Assembly (NCBI RefSeq): GCF_000264905.1
Contig: NW_006763139.1
Location: 587,270 to 651,269, forward strand
Source: Stereum hirsutum FP-91666 SS1
Lineage: Eukaryota > Basidiomycota > Agaricomycetes > Russulales > Stereaceae
Direction: 5' to 3'
Length of the DNA: 64,000 nucleotides
Shown: positions 1 to 11,219 of the stretch, one piece after another
Numbering within the stretch: the first letter of the stretch is position 1
Layout of the letters: every line of letters starts with the position of its first letter
Notes under the pieces: model-generated
Told to the model about the DNA's origin: nothing
Databases searched by the model: none
What the model saw: the letters and a program-made list of their open reading frames with translations, nothing else
Translations under genes and position numbers: made by a program

Positions 1-288
1 TAGGCCAGAACGCGAGTACGTATGGTAGATATAAACAGTATACGCAGTCCTGATATTATACTCATTGTACAAAATGATAGAACCAAAAGAGCAGGCTCGA
101 CTCGAAAGTGGGAACAATCAACTTCGATAGAATAAGTGCATCAAGAATTGAAAGAGTGTGATTTAGGCGTCACTGTTCTGTTGGTGATAGAGCCCCAAGG
201 AGACAAGGAGAAGTTCGAATAAATAAGAAGAAAATACGGAAGGAGAGGTGGTAGTATGATTAACAATAAGTAAGTTGACCGTTACGAA

Positions 289-3280
289 TCAAGGAATGAG
301 TGAAGAAGTCGGCACAGCGATGGTGCTGATGACAGAAACGGCAGCGGGGGTAGGTCCCGGAGTGGTCGAGTTGAAGATGGGGCAAAGATCCTTCCAAGCA
401 GCTGCATATACACCCGACACACGTCAGAAGTATGGTATGTGGGGATGGGGAAGAGACGCACCAGGCGTAGGATCGACCAGTGGCACATCTTGCACGTCTT
501 CAGCGAATACCGCAGCAAAACCAGCTACAAACGAACAGTCCTAAGTTCAAATCCAACGCCTCTAAGGGAAGAGAACCGGAAAGTAAGCACGTACCGTTCA
601 GATGCCAGTCAATGTGGCAATGTAAAAACCAAGGTCCAGGGTTGTCTGTAAAGAACCTGATGGTGACCTGATCGTTTACCGTCGTTCCGATGTTGACGAC
701 GTCACGCTTAACGGGATTGTCCCAGTTGTAGGAAGAATTCCCGGCACTGCGAACAACAGAGAAGGTGTGCTATTTTTGGGGTGGGGTTGGGTATAAGTGA
801 GTAATAACACGCAAAAAATAATGGGCGTCCGCATTAGGGTCCATAATATGTAAGATTGACACGTACCCCATGGAGATGGACGGGATGCTATACGAGGCAC
901 AAAGCACGGATATCAAAGCCAGAAATAATACGTGTCAGGGCGCATGGACAATAATAAATGAGAGCGAATGGGCGTACACCACCGCCGACAGCGCCACCCG
1001 GTATCACGAGTTCAACGGACTTGTTGGGCGCCAGAGAGTAGATACTTCCGGCCGGAAGAAGGTCTTGTGCGCGCTGTGCTCCGCTCAAGATTTGAAGGAG
1101 AACAGGCACTGTGGGAGGTACGAAGGGCACGCCGTTGACGTCGAATTGACCGTGAGCTCCGTCCTGCAAAAGTTCGTGCGTCAGTAAACGAATGGATCTC
1201 GCTCAATGGTATGAAGAGGAATGGCGGAACTGTGGAAGGATTCGTACGGAAGAAAACGTACGAAGGTGACGTTGAGGTTATAGTTGATGTCTGCGCCTCC
1301 GGGAGTGTGTGCACCGGGCTGTAGTGGGGGAACAACGTGAGCAATTTAATCTCATCTCCGCTACGAATGAAACGGGTCACTGACAGCAGATGGATTCTCG
1401 AGCGCCTGGATGACGACAAAGCTCCGTTAGTACGAGGGCCTCTCAAATGGATAGGTAAAACGACATACGTGGAGGTTGGTCTCAACCATGGGAAGGACGG
1501 TCGCAGTTTGATTGGTGGTAGGATCCCGGAGAGGAGCACCGATATACCTCAGGACAGCTGAATTGATCCCACCGCTTGTGGTCGCATTGACTTCCTGCAA
1601 GATCGAGAACGGTTTAGGGGGGTTGGTAATTGTTATGAAATATCAGCAAAGGACATGCATTGGGAAGTGCGCGCATCCAGTAGTTGTTGATCTTCTGGTT
1701 TGCGTGGAGCTATATATATTGATCGATGTGTGAGTGACATAACACAGGGAGAAGAATATGGATTGCTTACGATGAAGGAATAGCGTTGACCTGGATAGCG
1801 AAGTAGACATGGTGAGGACCACTTGTACGGTGATTTGTAACTGAATTCTCACCCGCATATATCTGAATAGAGTCCACAACAAGAGGTACAACGTTGCTTC
1901 CATCCACCTCAATGATAGTCATAGAGTGCTATATAAAAAACTAAGAGTTAGCAAGACCTAGTTGTGAGGTTTTATGGTTGAGACGGACCCCATCAATAGA
2001 GAACACAAAGTTTGGATCACACGAGATCGATACAAGGCGGAAGCGGTACCTGTTAATGGTGAGTATAAGCCATCTCATGAAATTAGCGCTGTGGGAGCTA
2101 AAGAGTTGCTATATCAGTGGGTGATACAGAAATTGTACGTACCGGAGACCGAAAGCCACATTCACGACCGCGATAGGGCTAGAAGGGCCACCCTTATAGC
2201 GTCCCAAGCCGTTAATCAAAGTCGAGTTAGGAGCCCTATTCAGGTTGAAGACAAAGTAGTTCATGCGGCCATTAATCGACGAAAACCAATCGATGTAGAG
2301 AATAGATCTCACGGGATAGCAGGAGCATTCAGCGATAAATAATGGTACCTGTGATGGGTGGTTGTCATAGTCAGCTCGTTTCAAAGCTAACTTAATTGGG
2401 GGATGATCGCACTAACCAATCCGCGAGAGTTATCACGGTGCTTTCTGCAGAAGAGGGACCATATCAGAATCAGCGGAAAAGAATGAGAAAGAGGCGGCTA
2501 AATACCGTTGTCAATATCGTATAGCGAACGGTGGGGGTCCTGGGGGTCGTAGATGACGAAGGCGCCACGTAATCCATCGCAGTATTGATTTCCTAGATGA
2601 GAGTGGTACCAGTATGTTCCACTTTGACCGGGTGCCTTCGCCAGAAAACGGGTCAATAGGACCTGTAATGGAAGAATGAGAGAAGGCTCACTTTGAAGTC
2701 ATACAGGAAGGAGTGTCCAGGAGAGATCGGGCCTAGTACACGAGTGTGCTTAGTACAAAGCAATGTAATGTAGAGCGATTGAAATTACACTGGGTGACGA
2801 AGGCTGGACCATCATCGTAGTTTGTGGTGTGCTGAAACAGCCCGTGCCAGTGCTAGAGGAGGTAGAAATGAGGATAACTAAATCATGAAGTAAGCGGAGA
2901 CATAGACTTACAATCGAAGTCGGAGTGAGCATTCCGTTGGTGTCTGTCAGGTCATCATGGACGTTGAGCTTGAATTCGGCTCCCTACCGGGTCAAGGGTA
3001 TTAGTGAAAGAATTCTGGAAGTTGAAGACACTCTCATACTTTAAGACCAGTGATAAGTGGTCCAGGGAAGGTACCACCGGCAAGGACAGTGCTAGACAGG
3101 GGAATAATTGGTGAGGACAACGACGATGGAGAATCTAATGACATTAACTCACTCCCTAGAGTAGCCGTCGGGTGCGATGACCTTGTTGACAATGTGGAGG
3201 TCTGCAACGGGTCCTATAGCAGCGTTGATACCCGCTATAAAATATCCAGATAGAAGGAAGATAGAAGGAAGGTGTGGCAT
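289..3280 (-). CDS. Laccase (multicopper oxidase), secreted
   Basis: Extracellular laccase: it oxidises phenolics at a type 1 copper and reduces oxygen to water at a trinuclear copper centre. Joining about 21 exons by eye gives roughly 540 residues. The start at 3280 opens a hydrophobic signal peptide ([14 protein letters not shown], about 20 residues). All four copper blocks are readable: HWHG (~85), HSH (~130), HPVHLHG (~416) and HCHIDWH (~472). The residue ten after the last block's Cys is Phe, as in high-potential laccases. HPVHLHG replaces the commoner HPFHLHG. Every join I tried kept the frame with GT-AG sites, so I read the gene as intact. Some exons are only 20-30 nt; the one at 867-887 encodes exactly HPVHLHG. 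The stop is at 289-291. The family assignment is firm; exact intron edges are by eye. Confidence 0.93.
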
Positions 3281-5738
3281 AGTTGAATAATAAAAAGATA
3301 GGTCAAGGCGAATGAAAGAAAGCGAACTCGAATCTGCTGGAAATTGCAGACTAACAGGCAGAGGTTTTATACTAGACGCATCGCAGATAGAGAGCCTCAG
3401 AACCGCTTTTGCATCTACACGTATGTTCAATTTGGGCAAAGGCATCTCCGCAGGAGTCGGGTCATCGTGGAGAGACGTACATGCCACGGGAAGAGCATCC
3501 GTGAACACAATTCATTTCTGGCTATGCGTGAGATCCAGTATTCGAGTTTGCACACCCTAATCGAATGGCTGGTTAGCGAACTAGCCGATATATCAAAAAA
3601 GGCTCTCATCGGTAGCCAAGAAAATTGTCTGTTAAGCTGATGAATTCCAGCTCGCGGATCGAAGAGAGAACAAGCCATGATTAGCCTAGACGAAACCAAA
3701 TGATGGGACACCGTGTCCTGCAGTCTACATCTCTCTGGCTATGTGGCGTCCATTAAAATGATTCGGTACGAATTATGAAATATACCCTCCAGGGACGATC
3801 AGTTCTAGAAGCGAGCTTACCTTGGTTTTGAGGGGAGAGAGTAGCAATGGTGTAGGCGGATGGAGAAATCGAAAATGGTGCATCTTCGGCGATGGTAACA
3901 ACAAGCTAGAGGACTAGGTCAAAATGTAAGTAGACTAGAATATAGCGGTTGTTGGCAGTCGACCCATTGGCGATATCTGTCGGAGGACCACTCGAGACAT
4001 GAAGCAGTGATTGCAGTTCATGATAGTGCCTGTTCCTTGACTTCAGCGCATCAACGACAGGAACGCTTTGTTACTCTCGATGCGGCAGGGAAATTACTTG
4101 TCTTCGCTTTCAATAGCAATGCATACATGAAATGACTAGAGACCTGCGAATCAAAAGCCGGTCAAAACAGCAAGGGCCATCGGCTTGCGGAACCAACGCA
4201 TCCCCGGGCCAGGTCGGTTGCAGTGAGACGGTGCCGCAATGTAGACTCTAGCCTGAGAGTCTATCGCCATGTAGCCAGCTACGGATTGAGTGACAAGAAC
4301 ACTCTAAAAGCGCAAGCGTGATGTAAGGACACCGTCAAGCCACAACTGATCGCCACCGTACATGTGGAATTTGGTTCCATTTATGAACACGGGCTATTAC
4401 AAGGAAAGGCTGGAGAAGCAAGCCTAGACACGCTGGTTCAAGAACTCACTGAACCGGCGAACGACATGCCATTCGTAAGTTGCCAGCTCTCTTGCAGGTA
4501 ATGATGGGTACCTTCGTACCAATGTGTACTATGAAGTGAGTATGAATGTTAGCATATCCAAAGAAATAGCATCCTCGTACTGGCCAACATCAAATTGTCG
4601 TTGTCGTCGATGGATGTGGGAAGGATTCAAGTTCACGTGAAGGAGACAAGTCCGGGACGTCCCGGGGACAATTGCAAAACTCCCACGGACACGGATCAGA
4701 GAGAATTGCAAATTTCCGCGCCCCTTTCTTCGAGCTTTTCTCCTCGATCTAAGTCGCCATGCACAGTAACAGACTTGTTGTCATTCTCCCATCCGTGAAA
4801 CTCGAGCAACATGCTAGAATCCCGTATTCCTCAAGAATCGCGTCCACCTTACTCTCACCGTTGCACCGTGACCATCTTAGCTCGGGCACCATATTAACAC
4901 CGTCGTAGTTGATGCCAGCCACAGGAACCTTGGGGCTCGAATGGGATTTACCTGGAAACCCACGACTGTCGGCATAGCTGTGTTAGGTCTGGGCTCACTT
5001 GATAGGGCTCAATGGCAGGCCAAGGAGTAGTTAGTGGCAGCGGATGTCATTGACAGCAAGCATAGTCTCTCCAGGTACACTTCACCGGACTCGCATAGTA
5101 GATGGCTCGTTGTACAAACCTCCATGTCGACGGTGAGCATATCTGGAGATTGTTCCGGTCAAATGGGCCATCTTTTGTGCCTAAGAATGATCCCTCTCGG
5201 TCTCCACTCCGGAGAGAATGCATAATGCCTGACGCTCACTGTCACACCGGCAGCGAAAATGACCGTCCTGCTTCAGGGACTTTCAGGGAGGACAGCGATC
5301 AAAGCGTGACCCTTTTGGAGAATGGATAAAGTGGACGTCTGCACGTGCCTACTCCCGCTCATCATTCGCAAAGTCCTCCGTCATGATCATTATTGAATGG
5401 CTGACTTTTGTGCATTGCCAGCAGGGACGATGTCGTGCGAGAAGTGGGGTGTTCTCTCCAATTGCTACAGCATCAGTCAGGTTTTGTGGCACATATCGCC
5501 GCCAATTAATCGCTCGCCACATCTTTGGTTGCTCTTGCGGTCTTCACTTTATTCCCGCCATTCTGCCAAGGTAGTATCCCACGAGCAGAGTTGCCAATTG
5601 TTCCAATTGGCTGGTGCAAAGGCCTAAGATCACTTGAGAACCACCCTGTCCTCGAAGTTCACTCACGAATCTTGTGTGCGGAATGGGTAGACGAAGGAAC
5701 ACGTCAATCAGAACGAGATTACATTTAACGAGAATATC
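3281..5738. other. Gene-poor interval upstream of the laccase
   Basis: About 2.5 kb without a gene I can support. The part next to 3280 is the laccase promoter. Protein-like fragments occur on the minus strand, for example around 4316-4392 (reads VFINGTKFHMYGG then DQLWLDGVLTSR), 4745-4790 and 4880-4925. In-frame stops lie between them and I could not join them into a gene. They may be a decayed enzyme gene or chance. Confidence 0.5.
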
Positions 5739-5832
5739 TGCCCCATGGCTAAGTTGGTCAAAGCGTCCGACTGTTATCTCGGAGATGATCCAGTGCATCG
5801 GAAGGTCGTCAGTTCGAGCCTGACTGGGGCAG
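5739..5832 (+). tRNA. tRNA-Asn (GTT) with a 20-nt intron
   Basis: A cloverleaf folds by eye. The acceptor stem TGCCCCA pairs with TGGGGCA, the D arm begins TGGCTAAGTTGGTC, the anticodon stem is TCCGA/TCGGA, and the T arm is GTCAG-TTCGAGC-CTGAC. The anticodon loop CTGTTA gives anticodon GTT. The discriminator base is G, as in eukaryotic tRNA-Asn, and the D-arm/anticodon region closely resembles yeast tRNA-Asn. A 20-nt intron (5777-5796) sits one base 3' of the anticodon, the normal position for nuclear tRNA introns. A T-run at 5835-5839 is a likely RNA polymerase III terminator. Confidence 0.92.
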
Positions 5833-6445
5833 TCTTTTTGCCAATCTGACGCTTGTTCATTATCACTTTATGCATTCTGGGTTTGCTCAGAGAATTAGAT
5901 TATGTAGGTACAGCAAGGTAGTACATGAGAGTCAGTCGTCGGTGTGGGCATGCTTTTTGGTTTCTGTGTCGCATGTCACTACTTCTGGATTCAGAGCAGA
6001 TATTTTATTGGCAGGATGGATCCTAACCTCGTGCTGGTTCAGGGACTCGGAGGGGTGAATGTTTGATTTTGTCGAAAGAGTTTTGTGCTTTGCAGAATGA
6101 TAATCTTTTTAGTCGAATACTTTTGGAGAGCAGACGGTCGGGTCGGGCGCCATAAATGACAAGGCGGCCCGCGCCACACCCGACTTGCACCCGACTGGAG
6201 CATGGAGAAATGAGTTGTCGCGGCACCGAGCTCGACCATCTCCTTCTCCTTCAACTCCCATCTATAAACCAATATTGTCGGCCTGCGAGGGCGCATCCGG
6301 TTGTAAATAATCTTGACCTCTGGAGGATAATGTGGGCATCATATTGACGCCACCGATTCTTTCGACTAACGCAATGGGCCTCATTCGCTAGAGGCCCCTT
6401 TCCCAATTCATTTTGGTGCACCGACCAGGATAGTAGTGCTGAAGC
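5833..6445. other. Intergenic: tRNA terminator and promoter of the Rqc1-like gene
   Basis: After the T-run that ends the tRNA I see no coding signal. The stretch should contain the upstream region of the gene starting at 6446. No clear TATA box or repeat was found. Confidence 0.5.
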
Positions 6446-9400
6446 ATGGCTCCTCGACTCAACAAACGCCAGCAACGCGAACAGGAAGAACTCCTCGCCC
6501 TCGGAGGTCGAGCAGCATCTCCAGATGCTGAATCATCAGGGGGTGACGATGAGCTTGATCCAGGGGTGGCACTTCCCGAGAAGACGAAGAAGTCACAAGC
6601 GGGATTTGCAGCTGTGAGTAGTTCAGTTGTGTCTGTGCGTTCGATGATTGTAGACGGTAAAACTAGCTTATGGCGGCAGACGGACTTGGAGACGAGGATG
6701 AAGATGAGGGCGGGCAGGAAGGAGCGGGACAGGTAAAGAGTAAAGCGAAAAAGGTATGTTCGTTTATTTTGTTCTCTCATATTTTCGGACAGAGTGTTAT
6801 GGATGTTCACTGCCGTATGATTTAATCTAATGACTATATTCTTACTTTGCAGTCGAAAAAGAAGAAGAAGAAAGATACTGGCAACATCACCCCCTCCGTC
6901 GCCCCCGCTGCCGCCACTCCAAACCCTGAACCCGAAAGCATCGCATCGCCAGCCTCTCCTGAACCCGCCACGCCGTCTACACCTTCTACATCGAAAGCCG
7001 AACGAAAGGCCCTGAAGAAAAAGAAAGCCAAGGAGAAGAAGGATGGAAGGGACGATATTGACAAAGCTCTGGCCGAGCTATCCGTCAAGTTCGTGCTGTA
7101 TAAAACTCATCGATCCTTGCCTGTCCTAACGTTGTTGTGCGCGAATGTATGGATAGGTATCCCGACCTGAAGGAAGTCTCCACCCGCACCACAGGCCCCT
7201 CAGCTCCCGCAACCCAAAAACTGACCCACGAGCTCAATCCCCTCCTCTCTGTCTCGCTCACCCACCTCGACGCTGACGCTGAAATGCGTAAATTCTTCGG
7301 TTCCCGCGTTGTTTCCGCCTCCAACCAATCCTCAGAAGGTTCCGGTGCTAACAGAGCGGGTGGAAATGCGCGCAGACAGCCAACGTCTCAGAGGTCGAAT
7401 TTGACAAATCCGAAGAGGACATGGTGGCCTGCGCAGATGAGGGAGGGATTGACGTTAAGGGCCTTAAGCCCGGCGGAGGTCGAGGAGAAAGAGAGGAGAT
7501 GTAAGTGGGGAAGGGGAGAGGCGGGAGTAGGCGTTGAGGGGGAAAAGTGGTGGAGTGTTGAATATAGTAAGCGGTATAAAGGGGTTACGTTGAGTTTCAT
7601 GAGGACGGTGCTATCGGGTGGTGAGTGTATCATTGCGTGGCGTTTTTTGGTGGCGGTCATGCGCCGCTTTCCGATGTGAGGATTGACATCTCTCATAGAC
7701 CCGGAGGGATTCTATCGTATTGTTCGTCAGATACCTTACCACGCGGATACTCTGCTTCAGCTCGCAGAGTTATCCAATCACCGCGAAGGTGCGTGCTCCT
7801 GGTGTGATGTCTGCCTGTTATGGCGGCACCTCCCTCGATACTGACTTTGGCATGATTTGCAGAGCATAGCACAGCGTCGGACTTTATCGACCGAGCTCTA
7901 TTTTCCTATGAACGTGCCTTCGTTGGAGCGTTCACCTTTACAGGTGGAGGAAACCGTCTCGACTTCGATAGAGTAGAAAACAGGCCGTTCTTCTTGGCTC
8001 TGCATCGTCAAATCATGTGCGCTCCTCAATTACCACTCCCATTGCACCTACTGCCGGCCCTGTATATCTCTGTTTGCCTTGGTTCTGACGCTGAACAATT
8101 CTAGTGACCTCCAACGCCGCGGTACCTTCCGCACCGCGTTCGAATTTTCCCGTCTTCTATACTCTCTCGATCCATGGGGCGATCCACACGGCGCTCTTCT
8201 TCATCTTGACTTCTTGAGTGTCAAGGCAGGCATGGCACAATGGGCTATAGATCTGTGGGCCTTCTTCGAATCTGCGTCCACTAAGTCTTCAACAGGAGGC
8301 GAGGTGGAAGATGAGAAGGGACAGAGTGGGCTGTTAAAAGGTAGAGCGAATGTTCTGGCGCTGCCCGGATGGGCTTATGCGAGGGCGCTGGCATTGCGGA
8401 CGGTTGGGAAGGACGATGAAGTATGTCTTTCAAGGTTTATCCTGTCGATGTCACCTGCTGACCGATGATGATGCTACCATCTTTTGCGTAGGCGACCGAA
8501 GCACTCAAACAGGCCATCGTGGACTGGCCGTCGGTCGTCCCGCTGCTAGCTGACAAGGCTGAGATATCATTGTCAACTGATATCAGGGCCCAGAATACAT
8601 TTAGGATCTTCACGAAGGACTAGTACGTCCCGCTTATTTCGTTTTCTTACAGACGACTGATAGGTAGCCCTACCCCAGCTACTCAAAAGAGCCCGAAGTT
8701 CTCCTCAACCTTCTCTCACACCTCTACGTCCAACGCTCCTTCCAACTCTGGAAAATTCCAGAAACCGCCACCTGGTTCCGAAAGACGGTCACTTCCCTCT
8801 CCGAATCTTCTTCCCTTCCTGGCTCACCGACCATCACACCGGCCTACAACGACCGATTCCTGCCGCTGGTCACTTCCACAACACCTTCTACGTCTATATT
8901 CTCTTCTGCACCAACCACATCGATGTCACCATTCGCGCATTCTGTATACAGGCATGTTATATCACTCGGACCTTCTGCCCAGAGACTTCTCTCCTACCTG
9001 CCGGAGAATGTAGTCAGTGGCCCAGGCAACACTCTCGCTTGCGACCCCCTGCCCCCTCCAACCCAACTAACCGCCTACAACGACGCTTTCTTCGCCGGTG
9101 CCGACGACATATTCGCCGTTGGTGCTCATGGTGGACGGGGAGGACGAAGAAGAAACGCGGCGCAGGAGCAGCGACTGTTAGAGCAGATGATCCCCGATCC
9201 GGTGATGAGGAGACAGTTCCAGGATTTTTTCGATGCGAATCCGGCGATTAGGGAGCAGTTTCCCGGGGGGGTTGCGGATTTCGCGCAGGTGGCGGCGAAT
9301 CTGCCGGAAGACGTTATGGACGAGATGATGATCGCGGCAGCTATGGCTAACAACGGTGGACAGGGTGGTGGGGAAGGGGGACAAGGGAGGATGCCTGGTG

Positions 9401-9857
9401 GGATGCCGGAGGATGAGAGGGAAAGGGATTGGGTGCAGTTACAGTTTATTGAAAATCAGCAGGAGGAGGAGAGGGAGCGAAGGGAGAGGGAGGCACAGGA
9501 AGCGGAGGATGGGATGCATGAGAGGATGGCAATGGAACTCGAGGAGCAGGATATATTGGATCGACAGGCGCGTGAAGCTGCAAATCAGAACGACGGAGAT
9601 GACGAAGTGGAAGAAGAATATGAGGATGAAGAGGAAGAGGAAGAGGCGGTGGTATGTGTTTCTTATATGACTCGTCTGTGTTGTTCCAATAGCGTTCCAT
9701 GGCTGATACGAACGTCCCACAGGCTCTCCCAACCCGGGTGCTTCGAAATTTGATGTCGAGATTCTGGGGTGCTGCACCAGTCGCTGAGGACTCTGACGAT
9801 TCTTCTGAGGATGACCAACCACAACGAAGAGTGGTTGACGACGGTGGTGTTGATTAG
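6446..9857 (+). CDS. RQC1: Ribosome quality control protein Rqc1 / TCF25 family
   Basis: Homologue of yeast Rqc1 and animal TCF25 (Nulp1), a subunit of the complex that, with Ltn1, Rqc2 and Cdc48, clears nascent chains from stalled 60S subunits. The start MAPRLNKRQQREQEELLAL is typical of the family. It is followed by an acidic stretch, a Lys-rich tract (KKKKKK near 6856-6876) and the conserved central block WW.VEYSKRYKG (~7545-7600) with PEGFYRIVRQIPYH after an intron. The family's C-terminal helical part runs to ~9330 and then gives way to a long Glu/Asp-rich charged tail, ending at TAG 9855-9857. About nine short introns keep the frame, including one splitting GKDDE and one just before ALPTRVLRN. 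The gene looks complete. Confidence 0.9.
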
Positions 9858-11219
9858 CGGCTCATATCGTGGAGAAACAAAAATAAACGTGTCGCGATGC
9901 GCCTTGAAGGAATATGCAACTTACTTTTCCATTCCTTCACTCAGAGTTGTAAGGAATTGCCGAAACTACATATTGGACCAGCTTAATTCAAAGGGTTTCT
10001 GCGCTTATATGGCTGATCTTGTTCAACCAGGAACAAGCAGGAGGAGGGTACAGCACGGTGAGAGCCACACAGACGCGATCAATTGTGGCGTCGTGTCACG
10101 TGCTTCTGCCCTCGACTCTGAGCACGCCATCGTTCGCCATTGTCGGACTTGGAAAGTCGTTGAGTAGAACGACGAGGTTGTTCATCCCTCTTTCTTTCGT
10201 TCCACCACCATCCTTCTCGTCTTCCTCTTTGTCCTTGACGCTTGGAAAAAAAACCCGGGATTTTCTTGTTTTATCACTGATCTTGAGACTGCCATCTCTG
10301 GTATCACCTTGTCCTTCAGATTCTTCGTGATCCGTGTTCTCTGCGGGTTGTACTCCTCACGCGACTTCAATTCAAACTATCTTCGTGTTCTACTCGCGGT
10401 ACACTCTCCATCGGCCTTGGGGGTTTGGGGAGAAAGCTCGGTACCCTCCAAGATGTTTTCTTTCGGCCTCTTACGGCAATAGCAGCTATTACGTCGGCCG
10501 ATATTATTCTAGGCTCCCTCGTTATCAGCACCAACACGCGTTGAAGGTTCCGCCTCCGAATTGCTCTTGGTGTCAACCTTCGTCTTCCTTACGGTGGCCG
10601 TCGCTGAGCTTATCGTCCAATCCAGCCCTTGACGGCGCGGGCGCAAATGAAAAATATCTTCTAATGGATGTTCCAACTGGTATGCTCCAATCCTCGTCGT
10701 CGCTTTGGTCTTGCGACTCTACAATTCACTTTGCCGAGGCCTTCTCTGTCGTTGTACCGGCGTCCCGAGAACTCTCCGTATGACCAGAATACACACAGAA
10801 CCTGGTCACTGGTGCTTCACGTACAGAGGCATCAGGGAACACAAAGGCCCTCTAGTCTGCAGTAGCTCCTAGTAGCTCTTAGTCTCGTTATGCTCAAGAG
10901 GCCGTCTTGAGAGGCCGAGACAGCTCTGCTTTGTGTTTTGCAGTACGTATTCTCTTGCGACTGCACGTTCTCCTGCGTCGGAACTTATGTGATCGGTGTG
11001 CTGGGGTCGGCTATCACCCCTTTATACCCCTCGTTATCCCAACACATGGAAGGGTTCTCTCCTTGCTATCCTACATGTACCTTGTCATTTACGTTTCAAG
11101 AACATCATGTTTTCCTCCCTTCGCATCGTTCCGCGTGTATTTTTCACATCACACTTGGGTCTATATAAAACGTTTTCCGCCTTGTACGGCTTAGTCCCGC
11201 CTCTTCCTTCCCTCTCACC
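9858..11219. other. Intergenic with unassigned hydrophobic reading fragments
   Basis: About 1.36 kb between two plus-strand genes. On the plus strand, 10300-10850 contains several short membrane-segment-like stretches in different frames (for example ITSADIILGSLVIS, TFVFLTVAVAELIVQ, WYAPILVVALVLRLYN). They could be exons of a small membrane protein, but I found no convincing start or set of splice sites. The final 300 bp is pyrimidine-rich promoter sequence for the next gene. Confidence 0.45.
11162..11170 (+). promoter_or_regulatory. TATA box of the EgtB-like gene
   Basis: TATATAAAA lies about 50 bp upstream of the ATG at 11220, in a pyrimidine-rich stretch. The spacing suits a short 5' leader. 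Confidence 0.55.

Noticed and set aside
1012..1539. 175-codon minus-strand frame
   Set aside because: It runs through laccase introns in the wrong phase; the laccase exons explain this region.
2109..2384. Suspicion that the laccase is a pseudogene around the ADWYH region
   Set aside because: An alternative acceptor gives [14 protein letters not shown] joined to [12 protein letters not shown] in frame, so no break is needed.
5739..5832. tRNA-Ile(TAT) reading of the tRNA
   Set aside because: It breaks the five-pair anticodon stem; the GTT reading keeps all stems and the Asn-type G discriminator.
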